A stretch of 64,000 nucleotides of DNA from Dama dama (lineage: Eukaryota; Chordata; Mammalia; Artiodactyla; Cervidae). The notes beneath the pieces were generated by a model that worked only from the letters and a program-made list of their open reading frames with translations, had not been told where the DNA came from and did no database searches. The stretch's first letter is position 1. Each line of letters starts with the position of its first letter. The stretch is taken from positions 9,310,956-9,374,955 of the forward strand of contig NC_083712.1 of NCBI RefSeq assembly GCF_033118175.1. Direction: 5' to 3'. This document shows, in pieces, positions 46,069-57,640 of this stretch. Position numbers and translations under genes: made by a program.

Positions 46069-46345
46069 TGGAGAAGGCAATGGCAACCCACTCCAGTACT
46101 CTTGTGTGGACAATCACATGGACAGAGGAGCCTGGTAGGCTGCAGTCCATAGGGTCGTGAAGAGTCGGACATGACTGAGCAACTTCACTTTCACTTTTCA
46201 CTTCCAAGCACTGGAGAAGGAAATGGCAACCCACTCCAGTGTTCTTGCCTGGAGAATCCCAGGGACGAAGGAGCCTAGTAGGCTGCCGCCTCTGGGGTTG
46301 CAGAGAGTTGGACACAACTGAAGTGACTTAGCCTCTGCCACTACC
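46069..46345 (+). mobile_element. Bov-A2 SINE (dimer)
   Basis: Two head-to-tail Bov-A monomers: ggagaaggcaatggcaaccc at 46070 and ggagaaggaaatggcaaccc at 46212, joined by the cactttcacttttcacttcc linker. Each carries a gagtcggacatgactgagc- or gagttggacacaactgaag-type end. Flanked by gtggaaattat (46058-46068) and gtggcaattat (46346-46356). This family is confined to ruminants. Confidence 0.95.
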
Positions 46346-46421
46346 GTGGCAATTATCTCTTTGTTCTGAGCATCTTGTATGATACCATGACAGGGAAATA
46401 CATACTTTTGCAAAAGAGCAT

Positions 46422-46436
46422 AAAAATGCATTGTGA
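46422..46436. repeat. Left target-site duplication of outer L1
   Basis: aaaaatgcattgtga; partner aaaaatacattgtga at 56132-56146 with one difference. It brackets both L1s between. Confidence 0.75.
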
Positions 46437-46894
46437 GGGAAGGAGGCGAAGCTGCAGCCAGAAGCTCTGGTGAGCCCAGAGGCCGAGAGATCAAGCCTGG
46501 AGCCTTTGAAGTGGGAGCACTGACTCCAAGACCCTAGACTACCAGAGAACTAACTTTAGCAGGTATCAAATAGTGAAAACTCACACAAAGGAAACCACTG
46601 TAATACAAGACCCCACATCACCCAACCACCAATATCACCCTGTGCAGGACGGCTCATCTAAGCAACAAACAAAACAAAAATACAATCCCAATCACCAGAC
46701 ACGACTACCACCTCACTCAACCCTGCCCATCAGAGGAAAAACAAACAGACAAAAACTCAGCACAAATTTCACCCTCTAAGAAGCTTATACAAACTACTGG
46801 ACCAACCTTAGAGGGCAGAAACCAAAAGGAAGAAAGAATTCAACATTGAAGCCTGGGAAAAGGAGACCTCAAACACAATAAGTTAAAAAAAATA

Positions 46895-47771
46895 ATGAAA
46901 AGGCAGAGAAATACTACAGAAATAAAGGAACAAACTAGAAACACAGAAGTCCAAATAAATGAAGAGGAAATAGGCAAACTACCTGAAAAGGAATTCAGAA
47001 TAATGATAGTAAACATGATAAAAAACCTTGAAAACAAAATGGAGAAAATGCAAGAATCAATTAACAAACTTAGAAGAATTAAAGAATAAACATGCAGAGA
47101 CAAACAACACAATTACTGAAATTAAAAATACTCTAGAAGGAATCAATAGCAGAATATCTGAAGCAGAAGAACAAATCAGTGAGCTGGAAGATAAAATGGT
47201 GAAATAACTTCTGAAGAGCAGAATAAAGTAAAAAGAATGCAAAGAACTTAGGATAGTTTCAGATACCTCAGAGACAATATCAAATGCATGAACATTCGAA
47301 TTATAAGAAAAGGAAATGAAAGGACATGAGAAAATTTTTGAAGAGAATATAGTTGAAAATTTCCCCAACATGGAAAAGGAAATAGTCAGTCAAGTCCAAG
47401 AGGCACAAAGAGTCCCATACAGGATAAATCCAAGGGGAAATAAGCCAAGCCACATACTAAACAAACTAACAAAGACTAAATACACAAAAAGAAAATTAAA
47501 AGCAGCAAGGGAGAAGCAACAACTAATATACAAGGGAAATCCCATACACTTAACAGCTGATCTTTCAGCAGAAACTCTGCAGGCCAGAAGGGAATGGCAG
47601 GATATATTTAAAGTGCTGAAAGGCAAAAATCTACAGTGAAGATTACTTTACCTGGCAAGGATCCCTTTGAAAATTGATGGAGAAATCAAAAGCTTTTCAG
47701 ACAAGCAAAAGTTAAGAGAATTCAATACCACCAAACTGGCTTTACAACAAATGTTAAATGGACTTATATAG
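46895..47771 (+). pseudogene. L1 ORF1 pseudogene
   Basis: Opens with M-K-R-Q-R-N-T and E-K-E-F-R-I-M-I as in the intact ORF1, but a stop at 47087-47089 cuts it after 64 residues. The RNA-recognition and C-terminal part resumes in frame 47316-47639 (Q-R-V-P-Y-R-I-N-P-R, then A-R-R-E-W-Q-D). The natural end, M-L-N-G-L-I then stop, is at 47751-47771. Broken by at least one frameshift and several stops. Confidence 0.85.
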
Positions 47772-47829
47772 TCAAGAAATACAAGAGAAGAAAAAAGATC
47801 TACAAAATCAACCTCAAACAATTAAGAAA

Positions 47830-50800
47830 ATGGCAAGAGGAACACATATATCAATAATTACTTTAAATGTAAATGGATTAAATGCTCCAACCCAAAAGAC
47901 ACAGACTGGCTGAATGGATACAAAAACAAGACCCATATATAGTCTGTCTACAAAAAACCCACTTTAGACCTCAAGACACATATAGACTGAAAGTAAGAGG
48001 ATAAAAAAATATATTCCATGCAAATGGGAAGCAAAAGAAAGCTGGAGTAGCAATCCTCATATCAGAGAAAATATACATTAAAATAAAGGAGATTACAAGA
48101 GATAAGGAGGGATACTACATAATGATCAAGCCATCAATTCAAGAGGAAGACATAGCAATTGTAAATATCTAGTCATCCAACATAGGAGTACCTCAAGACA
48201 TAAGACAAACACTAACAGACACAAAAGGAAACATTGACAGTAACACAATAATAGTAGGAGACTTTAACGTCTCACTCACACCAGTGGACAGATCATCAAA
48301 ACAGAAAATTAACAAGGAAACACAAATCTTAAATGATACATTAGATGAGATGGATGTCATTGATATATTCAGGACATTCCATTCAAATGCAGAAGAATAC
48401 ACCTTCTTCTCAAGTGCACATGGAACATTCTCCAGGATAGACCACATCTTGGGTCACAAATCAAACCTCAGTAAATTTAAGAAAATTGAAATTGTATCAA
48501 GCATCTTCTCAGACCACAGCACTATGACACTAGGTATCAATTACAAGGAAAAAAACTGTAAGAAACACAAACACATGGAGATTAAACAACACCTTTCTAA
48601 ATAATTAACAGGTTACTGAAGAAATCAAAAGGGAAATAAGAAAATTCCTAGGAACAAATGACAATGAAAACATGACAACTCAAAGCCTATGGGAAGCAGC
48701 AAATGCAGTCCTAAGAGGGAAGTTCATAGCAATACAATCCTACCTCAAGAGACAAGAAAAAGATCAAATAGACAGTCTAACTTGACACCTAAAACAACTG
48801 GAAAAAGAAGAATAAAAAACCCCCAAAATTAGTAGAAGGAAAGAAATCATAAAGATCTGAGCAGAAATAAATGAAAAAGAAATGAAAGAAATAATAGTAA
48901 AGATTAATAAAACTAAAAGCTGTTTCTTTGAGAAGATAAACAAAATTGACAAACTTTTAGCCAGACTCATCAAGAAAAAAAGAGAGAAGAATCAAATCAA
49001 CAAAATTAGAAATGAAAAAGGAGTGGTTACAACAGGCAATGCAGAAATACAAACAAGTATAAGAGACTATTATGAACAACTATATGGCAATAAAATGGAT
49101 AACCTGGAAGAAATGGACAGATTCATAGAAAAGTTCAATCTTCCAAGACTGAACCAGGAAGAAATAGCAATTATAAACAACCCAATTACAAGCACTGAAA
49201 TTGGAGCTGTGAGCAAAACTCTCCCAAAAAACAAAAGCCCAGAACCAGATGGCTTTATAGGAGAATTCTACCAAATATTTAGAGAAGAGCTAATGCCTGT
49301 CCTCCTAAAACTCTTTCAAAAATTGCAGAGGAAGGAACACTTCCAAACTCATTCTATGAGGCCACCATCACCCTGAATCCAAAATCAGACAAAGAGAAGA
49401 CAAAGAAAGAAAACTATAGGCCAATATTACTGATGAACACAGATTCAAAAATCCTCAACAAAATTTTAGCAAACAGAATTCAGCAACACATCACAAAGCT
49501 CATACACCATGATCAAGTTGGGTTTATTCCAGGAATGCAAGGATTCTTCAGTACATGCAAATCAATCAATGTGATACACCATATTAAATTGAAAAACAAA
49601 ACCCATATGATACTTTCAATAGATGAAGAAAAAAGCCTTCTTTTTCTTCAAAAAGAAAAATTGACAAAATTCAGCACCCATTTATTTTTAAAACTCTTCA
49701 AAAAATGGGCATAGGAGGAACCTACCTCAACATAGTAAAGGTCATATATGATAAGCCTACAGCAGATATTATTCTCAATTGTGAGAAACTGAAAGCATTT
49801 CCTCTAAGATCAGGAACAAGACAAGGGTGTGAACTTTCACCACTATTATTCAACATAGTTCTCAAAGTCCTAGCTACAGCAATCAGAGAAGAAAAAAAAA
49901 AAAAAAAGGAAACCAGATCAGAAAAGAAGAAGCAAGGCTCTCACTGTTTGCAGTTGACATGATACTGTACATAAAAACCCTAAAGATACTATCATAAAAT
50001 TACTAGAGCTAATCAGTGAATTTAGCAAAGTTGCAGTATACAAAATCAATACACATAAATCACTTGCACTTCTACATACTAACAATGAAAAATCAGAAAA
50101 AGAAATTAAGGAATCAATACCATTCACCACAATAACAAAAAGCATTAAATATCCAGGATTAAACTGACCCAAGGAGACAAAAGAACTGTACACAGAAAAT
50201 TATAGGACACTGATGAAAGAAATAAAAATGACATAAACAGATGGTGAGATATTCCATGTTCCTGGGTCGGAAGAATCAATATTGTGAAGATGACTATGCT
50301 ATCAAATGCAACCTACAGATTCAATGTGATTCCTGTCAAATTACCAATGGCATTTTTCACAGAACTAGAACAAAAAATTTCACGATTCATATGGAAACAC
50401 AAAAGACCCCGAACAGCCAAAGCAGTCTAGAGAAAGAAGAATGAAGCTGGAGAAATCAACCTTCCTGACTTCAGATTATACTACAAAGCTACAGTCATCA
50501 AGACAGTATGGTACTGGCACAAAAACAGAAATATAGACCAATGGAACAAGATAGAAAGCCAAGAAGTAAATCCATGCACCTATGGGTACCTTATTCTGAC
50601 AAAGGAGGCAAGAATATACAATGGGGCAAAGACAGTTTCTTTAATAAATGGTGCTGGAAAAACTGGAGAGCTACATGTAAAAGAATGAAATTAGCACATT
50701 TCCTAACACCATACACAAAGATAAACTCAAAATGGATTAAAGATCTAAATGTAAGACCAGAGACTATAAAACTCTTAGAGGAAAACATAGGCAGAACACT

Positions 50801-51665
50801 CAATGACATAAATCAGAGCAAGATTCTCTATGACCCCGCCCCCCCCTCCCCCCCGCCCAGAGTAACGGAAACAAAAACAAAAGTAAACAAGTGGGGCCTA
50901 GTTAAACTTAAAAGCAAAGGAAACTATAAGCAAGGTGAAAAGGCAACCCTCAGAATGGGAGAAAATAATAGCAAATGAAACAACTGACAAAGGATTAATT
51001 TCCAAAATATATAGGCAGCTCATACAACTCAATACCAGGAAAACAACCCAATCAAAAAGTGGGAAAAAGACCTAAACAGACATTTCTCCAAAGACATACA
51101 GATGGCTAACAAAACACATGAAGGGATGCTCAACATTGCTCATTATTAGAGAAATGCACATCAAAATCCCAATGAGATATCACCTCACACAAGTCAGAAT
51201 GGCCATCATCAAAAGTCTAGAAACAATGAATGCTTGAGAGGGTGTGGAGAAAAGGGAATGCTGTTGCCCTGTTGGTGGGAATGTAAATTGATACAGCCAT
51301 TATGGAAGATGGTATGGAGATTCCTTAAAAAATGAGGAATAAAACCACCATATGACCCAGCAATCCCACTCCTAGGTATATACACTCAGAAAACCAGGGT
51401 TGAAAAAGACACATGTATCCCACTGTTCATTGCAGCACTATTTACAATAGGTAGAGCATGGAAGCAACCTAGATGCCCATCGACAGATGAATGGATAAAG
51501 ATGCTGTGGTACATATACACAATGGAATATTACTCAGCCATAAGAGGGAACACATTTGAGTCAGTTCTGATGAGGTGGATGATACTAGAACCTATTATAC
51601 AGAGTGAAGTGAGTCAGAAAGAGAAAGATAAATATCATATTCTAATGCACATATACGGAATCTAG
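47830..51665 (+). pseudogene. L1 ORF2 pseudogene
   Basis: Starts at ATG 47830 (M-A-R-G-T-H-I-S-I-I-T-L-N). Pieces: endonuclease near 48284-48604 (G-T-F-S-R-I-D-H-I-L-G-H), linker and fingers 48882-49376, palm 49433-49962, and C-terminal parts 50241-50978 and to 51665. Motif C reads F-A-V-D at 49947-49958, so a catalytic aspartate is lost in addition to frameshifts. A C-rich expansion at 50834-50858 interrupts the D-P-P-P-R region. The stop after H-I-Y-G-I is at 51663-51665. Confidence 0.88.
50834..50858 (-). other. G-quadruplex motif (minus strand) within L1 ORF2 remnant
   Basis: On the plus strand four C-runs of 4, 8, 7 and 3 bases are separated by single bases. The minus strand therefore has four G-runs with 1-base loops, the most stable class of predicted G-quadruplex. 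Related copies at 30811, 38582 and 54965 have only a short cccacctccc, so this is a local expansion. Confidence 0.8.
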
Positions 51666-51996
51666 AAAAATGACTCTGAAGAACTTATTTACAGGGCAGC
51701 AGTGGAGAAACAGACATAGAGAATTGACTTATGGACATGGGGAGAGGAGAGAAGAGGGTGAGATGTACGGAAAGAGTAACATGGAAACTTACATTACCAT
51801 ATGTAAAATAGACAGCCAACAGGAATTTGCTGTGAGGCTCAGGAAACTCAAACAGGGGCTCTGTATCAACCTAGAGGGGTGGGATGGGGGGAGATGGGAG
51901 GGAGGCTCAAGAGGGAGGGGGTATACATATACCTATGGCTGTTTCATGTTAAGGTTTGACAGAAAACAATAAAGTTCTGTAAAGCAATTATCCTTC
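51666..51996 (+). repeat. 3'UTR of older L1
   Basis: Purine-rich stretch (gggagatgggagggaggctc at 51889) and the aaagcaattatccttcaata terminus. Confidence 0.8.
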
Positions 51997-52006
51997 AATA
52001 AAAAAC

Positions 52007-55000
52007 ACCTATCAATAATTACCTTAAATGTAAATGGGTTGAATGCCCCAACCAAAAGACAAAGATTGGCTGAATGGATACAAAAATAAGACCCCTATAT
52101 ATGCTGTCTACAAGAGACCCACCTCAAAACAAGAGACTAAAAGTGAAGGGCTGGAAAAAAATATTTCACGCAAACGGAGACCAAAAGAAAGCAGGAGTCG
52201 CAATACTCATATTAGATAAAATAGACTTTCAAATAAAGGATGTGAAAAGAGACAAAGAAGGACACTACATAATGATCAAAGGATTAATCCAAGAAGAAGA
52301 TATAACAATTATAAATATATATGCACCCAACATAGGAGCACCGCAATATGTACGGCAAACGCTAACGAGTATGAAAGAGGAAATTAATAGTAACACAATA
52401 ATAGTGGGAGACTTTAATACCCCACTCACAACTATGGACAGATCAACTAAACAGAAAATTAACAAGGAAACACAAACCTTAAATGACACAATGGACGAGC
52501 TAGACCTAATTGATATCTATAGGACATTTCACCCCAAAACAATCAACTTCACCTTTTTCTCAAATGCACACGGAACCATCTCCAGAATAGATCACATCCT
52601 GGGCCATAAATCTGGTCTTGGAAAATTCAAAAAAATTGAAATCATTCCAGTCATCTTTTCTGACCACAGTGCAGTAAGATTAGATTTCAATTACAGGAAA
52701 AAAAATGTTAAAACTTCAAACATATGGAGGCTAAATAACACGCTTCTGAATAACCAACAAATCATAGAAGAAATCAAAAAAGAAATCAAAATATGTATAG
52801 AAATGAATGAAAATGAAAACACAACAACCCAAAACCAAGGGGACACTGTAAAAGCAGTGCTAAGGGGAAGGTTCATAGCATTACAGGCTTACATGAAGAA
52901 ACAAGAAAAAAGCCAAATAAATAACCTAACTCTACACCTAAAGCAATTAGAGAAGGAAGAAATGAAGAACCCCAGAGTTAGCAGAAGGAAAGAAATCTTA
53001 AAAATCAGGGCAGAAATAAATGCAAAAGAAACTAAAGAGACCATAGCAAAAATCAACAAAGCTAAAAGCTGGTTTTTTGAAAAAATAAATAAAATTGACA
53101 AACCATTAGCAAGACTCATTAAGAAACAAAGAGAGAAGAAACAAATTAACAAAATTAGAAATGAAAATGGAGAGATCACAACAGACAACACTGAAATACA
53201 AAGGATCATAAAAGACTACTACCAGCAGCTCTATGCCAATAAAATGGACAACTTGGATGAAATGGACAAATTCTTGGAAAAGTATAACCTTCCAAAACTG
53301 AACCAGGAAGAAATAGAAGATCTTAACAGACTCATCACAAGCAAGGAAATCGAAACTGTAATCAAAAATCTTCCAGCAAACAAAAGCCCGGGACCAGATG
53401 GCTTCACAGCTGAATTCTACCAAAAATTTAGAGAAGAGCTAACACCTATCTTACTCAAACTCTTCCAGAAAATTGCAGAGGAAGGTAAACTTCCAAACTC
53501 ATTCTATGAGGCCACCATCACCCTAATTCCAAAACCAGACAAAGATGCCACAAAAAAAGAAAACTACAGGCCAATATCACTGATGAACATAGATGCAAAA
53601 ATCCTTAACAAAATTCTAGCAAACAGAATCCAACAACATATTTAAAAAATCATACACCACGACCAAGTGGGCTTTATCCCAGGAATGCAAGGATTCTTTA
53701 ATATCCGCAAATCAATCAATGTAATACACCACATTAACAAATTGAAAGATAAAAACCATATGATTATCTCAATAGATGCAGAGAAAGCCTTTGACAAAAT
53801 TCAACACCCATTCATGATTAAAACTCTCCAAAAAGCAGGAATAGAAGGAACATACCTCAACATAATAAAAGCTATATATGACAAACCCACAGCAAGCATC
53901 ACCCTCAATGGTGAAAAATTGAAAGCATTTCCCCTGAAATCAGGAACAAGACAAGGGTGCCCACTCTCACCACTACTATTCAACATAGTGTTGGAAGTTT
54001 TGGCCACAGCAATCAGAGCAGAAAAAGAAGTAAAAGGAATCCAGATAGGAAAAGAAGAAGTGAAACTCTCGCTGTTTGCAGATGACATGATCCTCTACAT
54101 AGAAAACCCTAAAGACTCTACCAGAAAATTACTAGAGCTAATCAATGAATATAGTAAAGTTGCAGGATATAAAATTAACACACAAAAATCCCTTGCATTC
54201 CTATATACTAACAATGAAAAAACAGAAAGAGAAATTAGGGAAACAATACCATTCACCATTGCAACAAAAAGAATAAGAAATTTAGGAGCATATCTACCTA
54301 AAGAAACAAAAGACCTATACACAGAAAACTATAAAACACTGATGAAAGAAATCAAAGAGGACACAAACAGATGGAGAAACATACCATGCTCATGGATTGG
54401 AAGAATCAATATTGTCAAAATGGCTATTCTACCCAAAGCAATCTATAGATTCAGTGCAATCCCTATCAAGCTACCAACGGTATTTTTCACAGAACTAGAA
54501 CAAATAATTTCACAATTTGTATGGAAATACAAAAAACCTCGAATAGCCAAAGTAATCTTGAGAAAGAAGAATGGAACTGGAGGAATCAACCTGCCTGACT
54601 TCAGACTCTACTACAAAGCCACAGTCATCAAGACAGTATGGTACTGGCACAAAGACAGAAATATAGATCAATGGAACAGAATAGAAAGCCCAGAGATAAA
54701 TCCACGAACTTATGGACACCTTATCTTTGACAAAGGAAGCAAGGATATACAATGGAAAAAAGACAACCTCTTTAACAAGTCGTGCTGGGAAAGCTGGTCA
54801 ACCACTTGTAAAAGAATGAAACTAGAACACTTTCTAACACCATACACAAAAACAAACTCAAAATGGATTAAAGATCTAAATGTAAGACCAGAAACTATAA
54901 AACTCCTAGAGGAGAACATAGGCAAAACACTCTCCGACATAAATCACAGTAAGATCCTCTATGACCCACCTCCCAGAATACTGGAAATAAAAGCAAAGCT

Positions 55001-55799
55001 AAACAAATGGGACCTAATGAAACTTAAAAGCTTTTGCACAACAAAGGAAACTATAAGTAAGGTGAAAAGACAGCCCTCAGATTGGGAGAAAATAATAGCA
55101 AATGAAGAAACAGACAAAGGATTAATCTCAAAAATATACAAGCAACTCTTGAAGCTCAATTCCAGAAAAATAAATGACCCAGTCAAAAAATGGGCCAAAG
55201 AACTAAACAGACATTTCTCCAAAGAAGACATACAGATGGCTAACAAACACATGAAAAGATGCTCAACATCACTCATTATCAGAGAAATGCAAATCAAAAC
55301 CACAATGAGGTACCATTACACGCCAGTCAGGATGGCTGCTATCCAAAAGTCTACAAGCAATAAATGCTGGAGAGGGTGTGGAGAAAAGGGAACCCTCTTA
55401 CACTGTTGGTGGGAATGCAAACTCGTACAGCCGCTATGGAGAACAGTGTGGAGATTTCTTAAAAAACTGGAAATAGAACTGCCATATGACCCAGCAATCC
55501 CACTTCTGGGCATACACACTGAGGAAACCAGATCTGAAAGAGACACGTGCACCCCAGTGTTCATCGCAGCACTGTTTATAATAGCCAGGACATGGAAGCA
55601 ACCTAGATGCCCATCAGCAGATGAATGGATAAGGAAGCTGTGGTACATATACACCATGGAATATTACTCAGCCGTTAAAAAGAATTCATTTGAACCAGTT
55701 CTAATGAGATGGATGAAACTGGAGCCCCTTATACAGAGTGAAGTAAGCCAGAAAGATAAAGAACATTACAGCATACTAACACATATATATGGAATTTAG
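52007..55799 (+). pseudogene. L1 ORF2, nearly intact, one nonsense codon after an altered N-terminus
   Basis: One reading frame covers 52074-55799, broken only by TAA at 53643-53645, where other copies have AAA (Q-Q-H-I-K-K-I-I context). N-terminal damage: the ATG and first codons are lost, TAA replaces CAA at 52087-52089, and a 10-base deletion near 52131 joins two frames. Endonuclease G-D-F-N-T-P-L and S-D-H motifs, the RT S-P-G-P-D-G-F motif, F-A-D-D (54075-54086), and the Cys/His cluster C-x3-C-x7-H-x4-C are all present. The frame after the stop (from 53646) is 717 codons long. Full-length ORF2 in this family is about 1,270 residues, so most of the protein is still readable. No promoter or ORF1 remains with it. 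Confidence 0.93.
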
Positions 55800-56131
55800 A
55801 AAGATGGTAACGACAACCCTATATGCAAAACAGAAAAAGAGACACAGAAATACAGAACAGACTTTTGAACTCTGTGGGAGAAGGTGAGCGTGGGATGTTT
55901 TGAAAGAACAGCATGTATATTATCTATGGTGAAACAGATCACCAGCCCAGGTGGGACGCATGAGACAAGTGCTCGGGCCTGGTGCACTGGGAAGACCCGG
56001 AGGAATCAGGTGGAGAGGGAGGTGGGAGGGGGAATCGGGATGGGGAATACGTGTAAATCTATGGCTGATTCATATCAATGTATGACAAAACCCACTGAAA
56101 AAATAAATAAATAAATAAAGGAAAAAAAATA
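52007..56131 (+). mobile_element. Younger L1-BT, 5'-truncated (inner element of nested pair)
   Basis: Begins a few codons into ORF2 (tatcaataattaccttaaat) and runs through the complete remainder of ORF2, the 3'UTR and an (aaat)n-rich tail at 56100-56131. aataaaaaa occurs at 51997-52005 and 56128-56136 and may be its target-site duplication in the older L1's poly-A. The 3' half is about 96% identical at the protein level to the full-length L1 at 37-45 kb (about 17 differences in some 500 residues by eye), in opposite orientation. Confidence 0.92.
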
Positions 56132-56146
56132 AAAAATACATTGTGA
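56132..56146. repeat. Right target-site duplication of outer L1
   Basis: aaaaatacattgtga, partner of 46422-46436. Confidence 0.75.
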
Positions 56147-57334
56147 ACATCTTTAGTATTACAGGCTGTATCCTGGGGAAACTGGATTTGCTAGGGTGTT
56201 TCACTTGGGTTGAGAGATTGCTACCTTGGGAAGTGCATGAGGAGCTAGGTTATTGGTATAAATAATGTGGTGAAAGAATAACTACCTAGTTGTATCTTTG
56301 AGGCATGTTTCATTTTTGCACGTGAGTTTTCCCTCTCTGCAAATCACAGGTCTGTATACTGTGCAGCTGTACTGTCCCCAACACATGGACACATAGAACG
56401 AGGTCTCTGCTCCGGTTCTTTTCTTTGTCATTTTCTGGGATCCTCTTCTATTTATGGATGCCAGAGAAGCCCTGAATGCATTCCATCACCTTCATTATTA
56501 GCACTTTGGTGTTTCTGAGGGAAATGGATTGTCTCTGTGCAGCTCTCAGGAGGCACGGTTCACCCTGCCGTCTTGCGGCCAGGATGGGTGAAGATGGCAG
56601 AGGGCACCCAGAGGTGCTGCTGGCAGACGGAGACTGTACTGCAATCACGAGCTCCAAAGAAACATCAGAGACTTAAACGGAAATACGTGAAAATCCTACC
56701 CACTGCATTTAATAACCTCTTAAAAAAATCTAGCATCTCCCTCTCATTTCATAAGTTAATTTAATAAATGCTGATACCTAATAAATAATGCAATGGGGAT
56801 TGATGGCAGTTTGGGACAGTTTAGGCTGGATATGATCAAACCTGAAAGAACACTTTAACCGGTAGCTGGGGATGTGCCTGGGCTGCAGTCAGCTCCTGGC
56901 TGCAGAGAGGGGAAAGTGCAGGGAGCATCTGGGCCCCCACACCTCTCTCCCCCTATCCTGGCCTGTCTGCCCCATGCTGGCCTTGGCTGGCAGAGGAAGC
57001 CTCCAAGCTCCCAGCCCACACTGTGGGGAGGACGACCCCTGACCTTACATTGAGCGCCGCCTTTGAGGGTTCTGGTCCCTCGTCTCTCCTCCTCTCTCCC
57101 TCGCTATCAGGTATTTTTGGGAGACAGGAGCCAAGTACCCCACCTTAGTCAAGAGGACCAGCGTGGTCTGACCCCTCAGGACACTTCACAGGGCGTGGCT
57201 ACAACAGCATCCCTATGTGGTGGGTGAGGACAGGAAAGGGGCGTGTTGGCTTGGGATACACTTCAAGAAGAACAGTTTACAGTACCCTTATTTCAGGCTT
57301 GAAAGTGATTTTAGAATGCAGAGAGCTCAGAAAA
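56147..57334. other. No gene recognised
   Basis: Mixed unique sequence, G+C-richer at 56850-57150. Frames are short and domain-free. Confidence 0.4.
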
Positions 57335-57420
57335 TTTAAAATCCTCATTAGATAGCTAAGGAGATTGGGACAATGAAGGGCTAAATGATTTTCCTAAGAT
57401 GACCAGGATTACATGGTTTT
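57335..57420 (+). repeat. MIR SINE remnant
   Basis: MIR-like block order: aaatcctcattagatagctaa, gaagggctaaatgattttc, taagatgaccaggatta. Diverged. Confidence 0.45.
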
Positions 57421-57539
57421 GCATTTATTCAAGAGAAGTAGCTGAGTAGGTTAGGCCCTGTGCATGGGGTTGGGGCCACAGAGATAAGTCTGATTTATCC
57501 CCGACTTCAAGGGTCTCTTGAGATAGTAGAGGATCTATG

Positions 57540-57640
57540 TATCTCACTTTCTATGTGCTTACCTATCTCTATCATCTGTTATCTCTACTTTTATCCATCT
57601 ATCTATCCATCCATCTCATCTATCTCCATCACCTTTCCAC
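57540..57640. repeat. Degenerate (TATC)n/(CATC)n simple repeat
   Basis: ctacttttatccatctatc and catccatctcatctatctc-type units without a recognised gene. Confidence 0.75.

Larger units (their letters stand above)
46437..51996 (+). mobile_element. Older L1 (outer element of nested pair)
   Basis: Plus-strand L1 starting within the 5'UTR at 46437 (collinear with the old 11.8-18.9 kb L1 down to its position of about 16420), then ORF1 and ORF2 remnants and a 3'UTR ending with ttctgtaaagcaattatcc and an A-rich tail. The younger L1 sits in that tail, so the right duplication lies beyond it at 56132. Many stops and indels; same age class as the 11.8-kb L1. Confidence 0.9.

Noticed and set aside
52007..55799. 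Possibly active L1
   Set aside because: It lacks a promoter, ORF1 and the ORF2 start, and has a nonsense codon in ORF2; it cannot move on its own.
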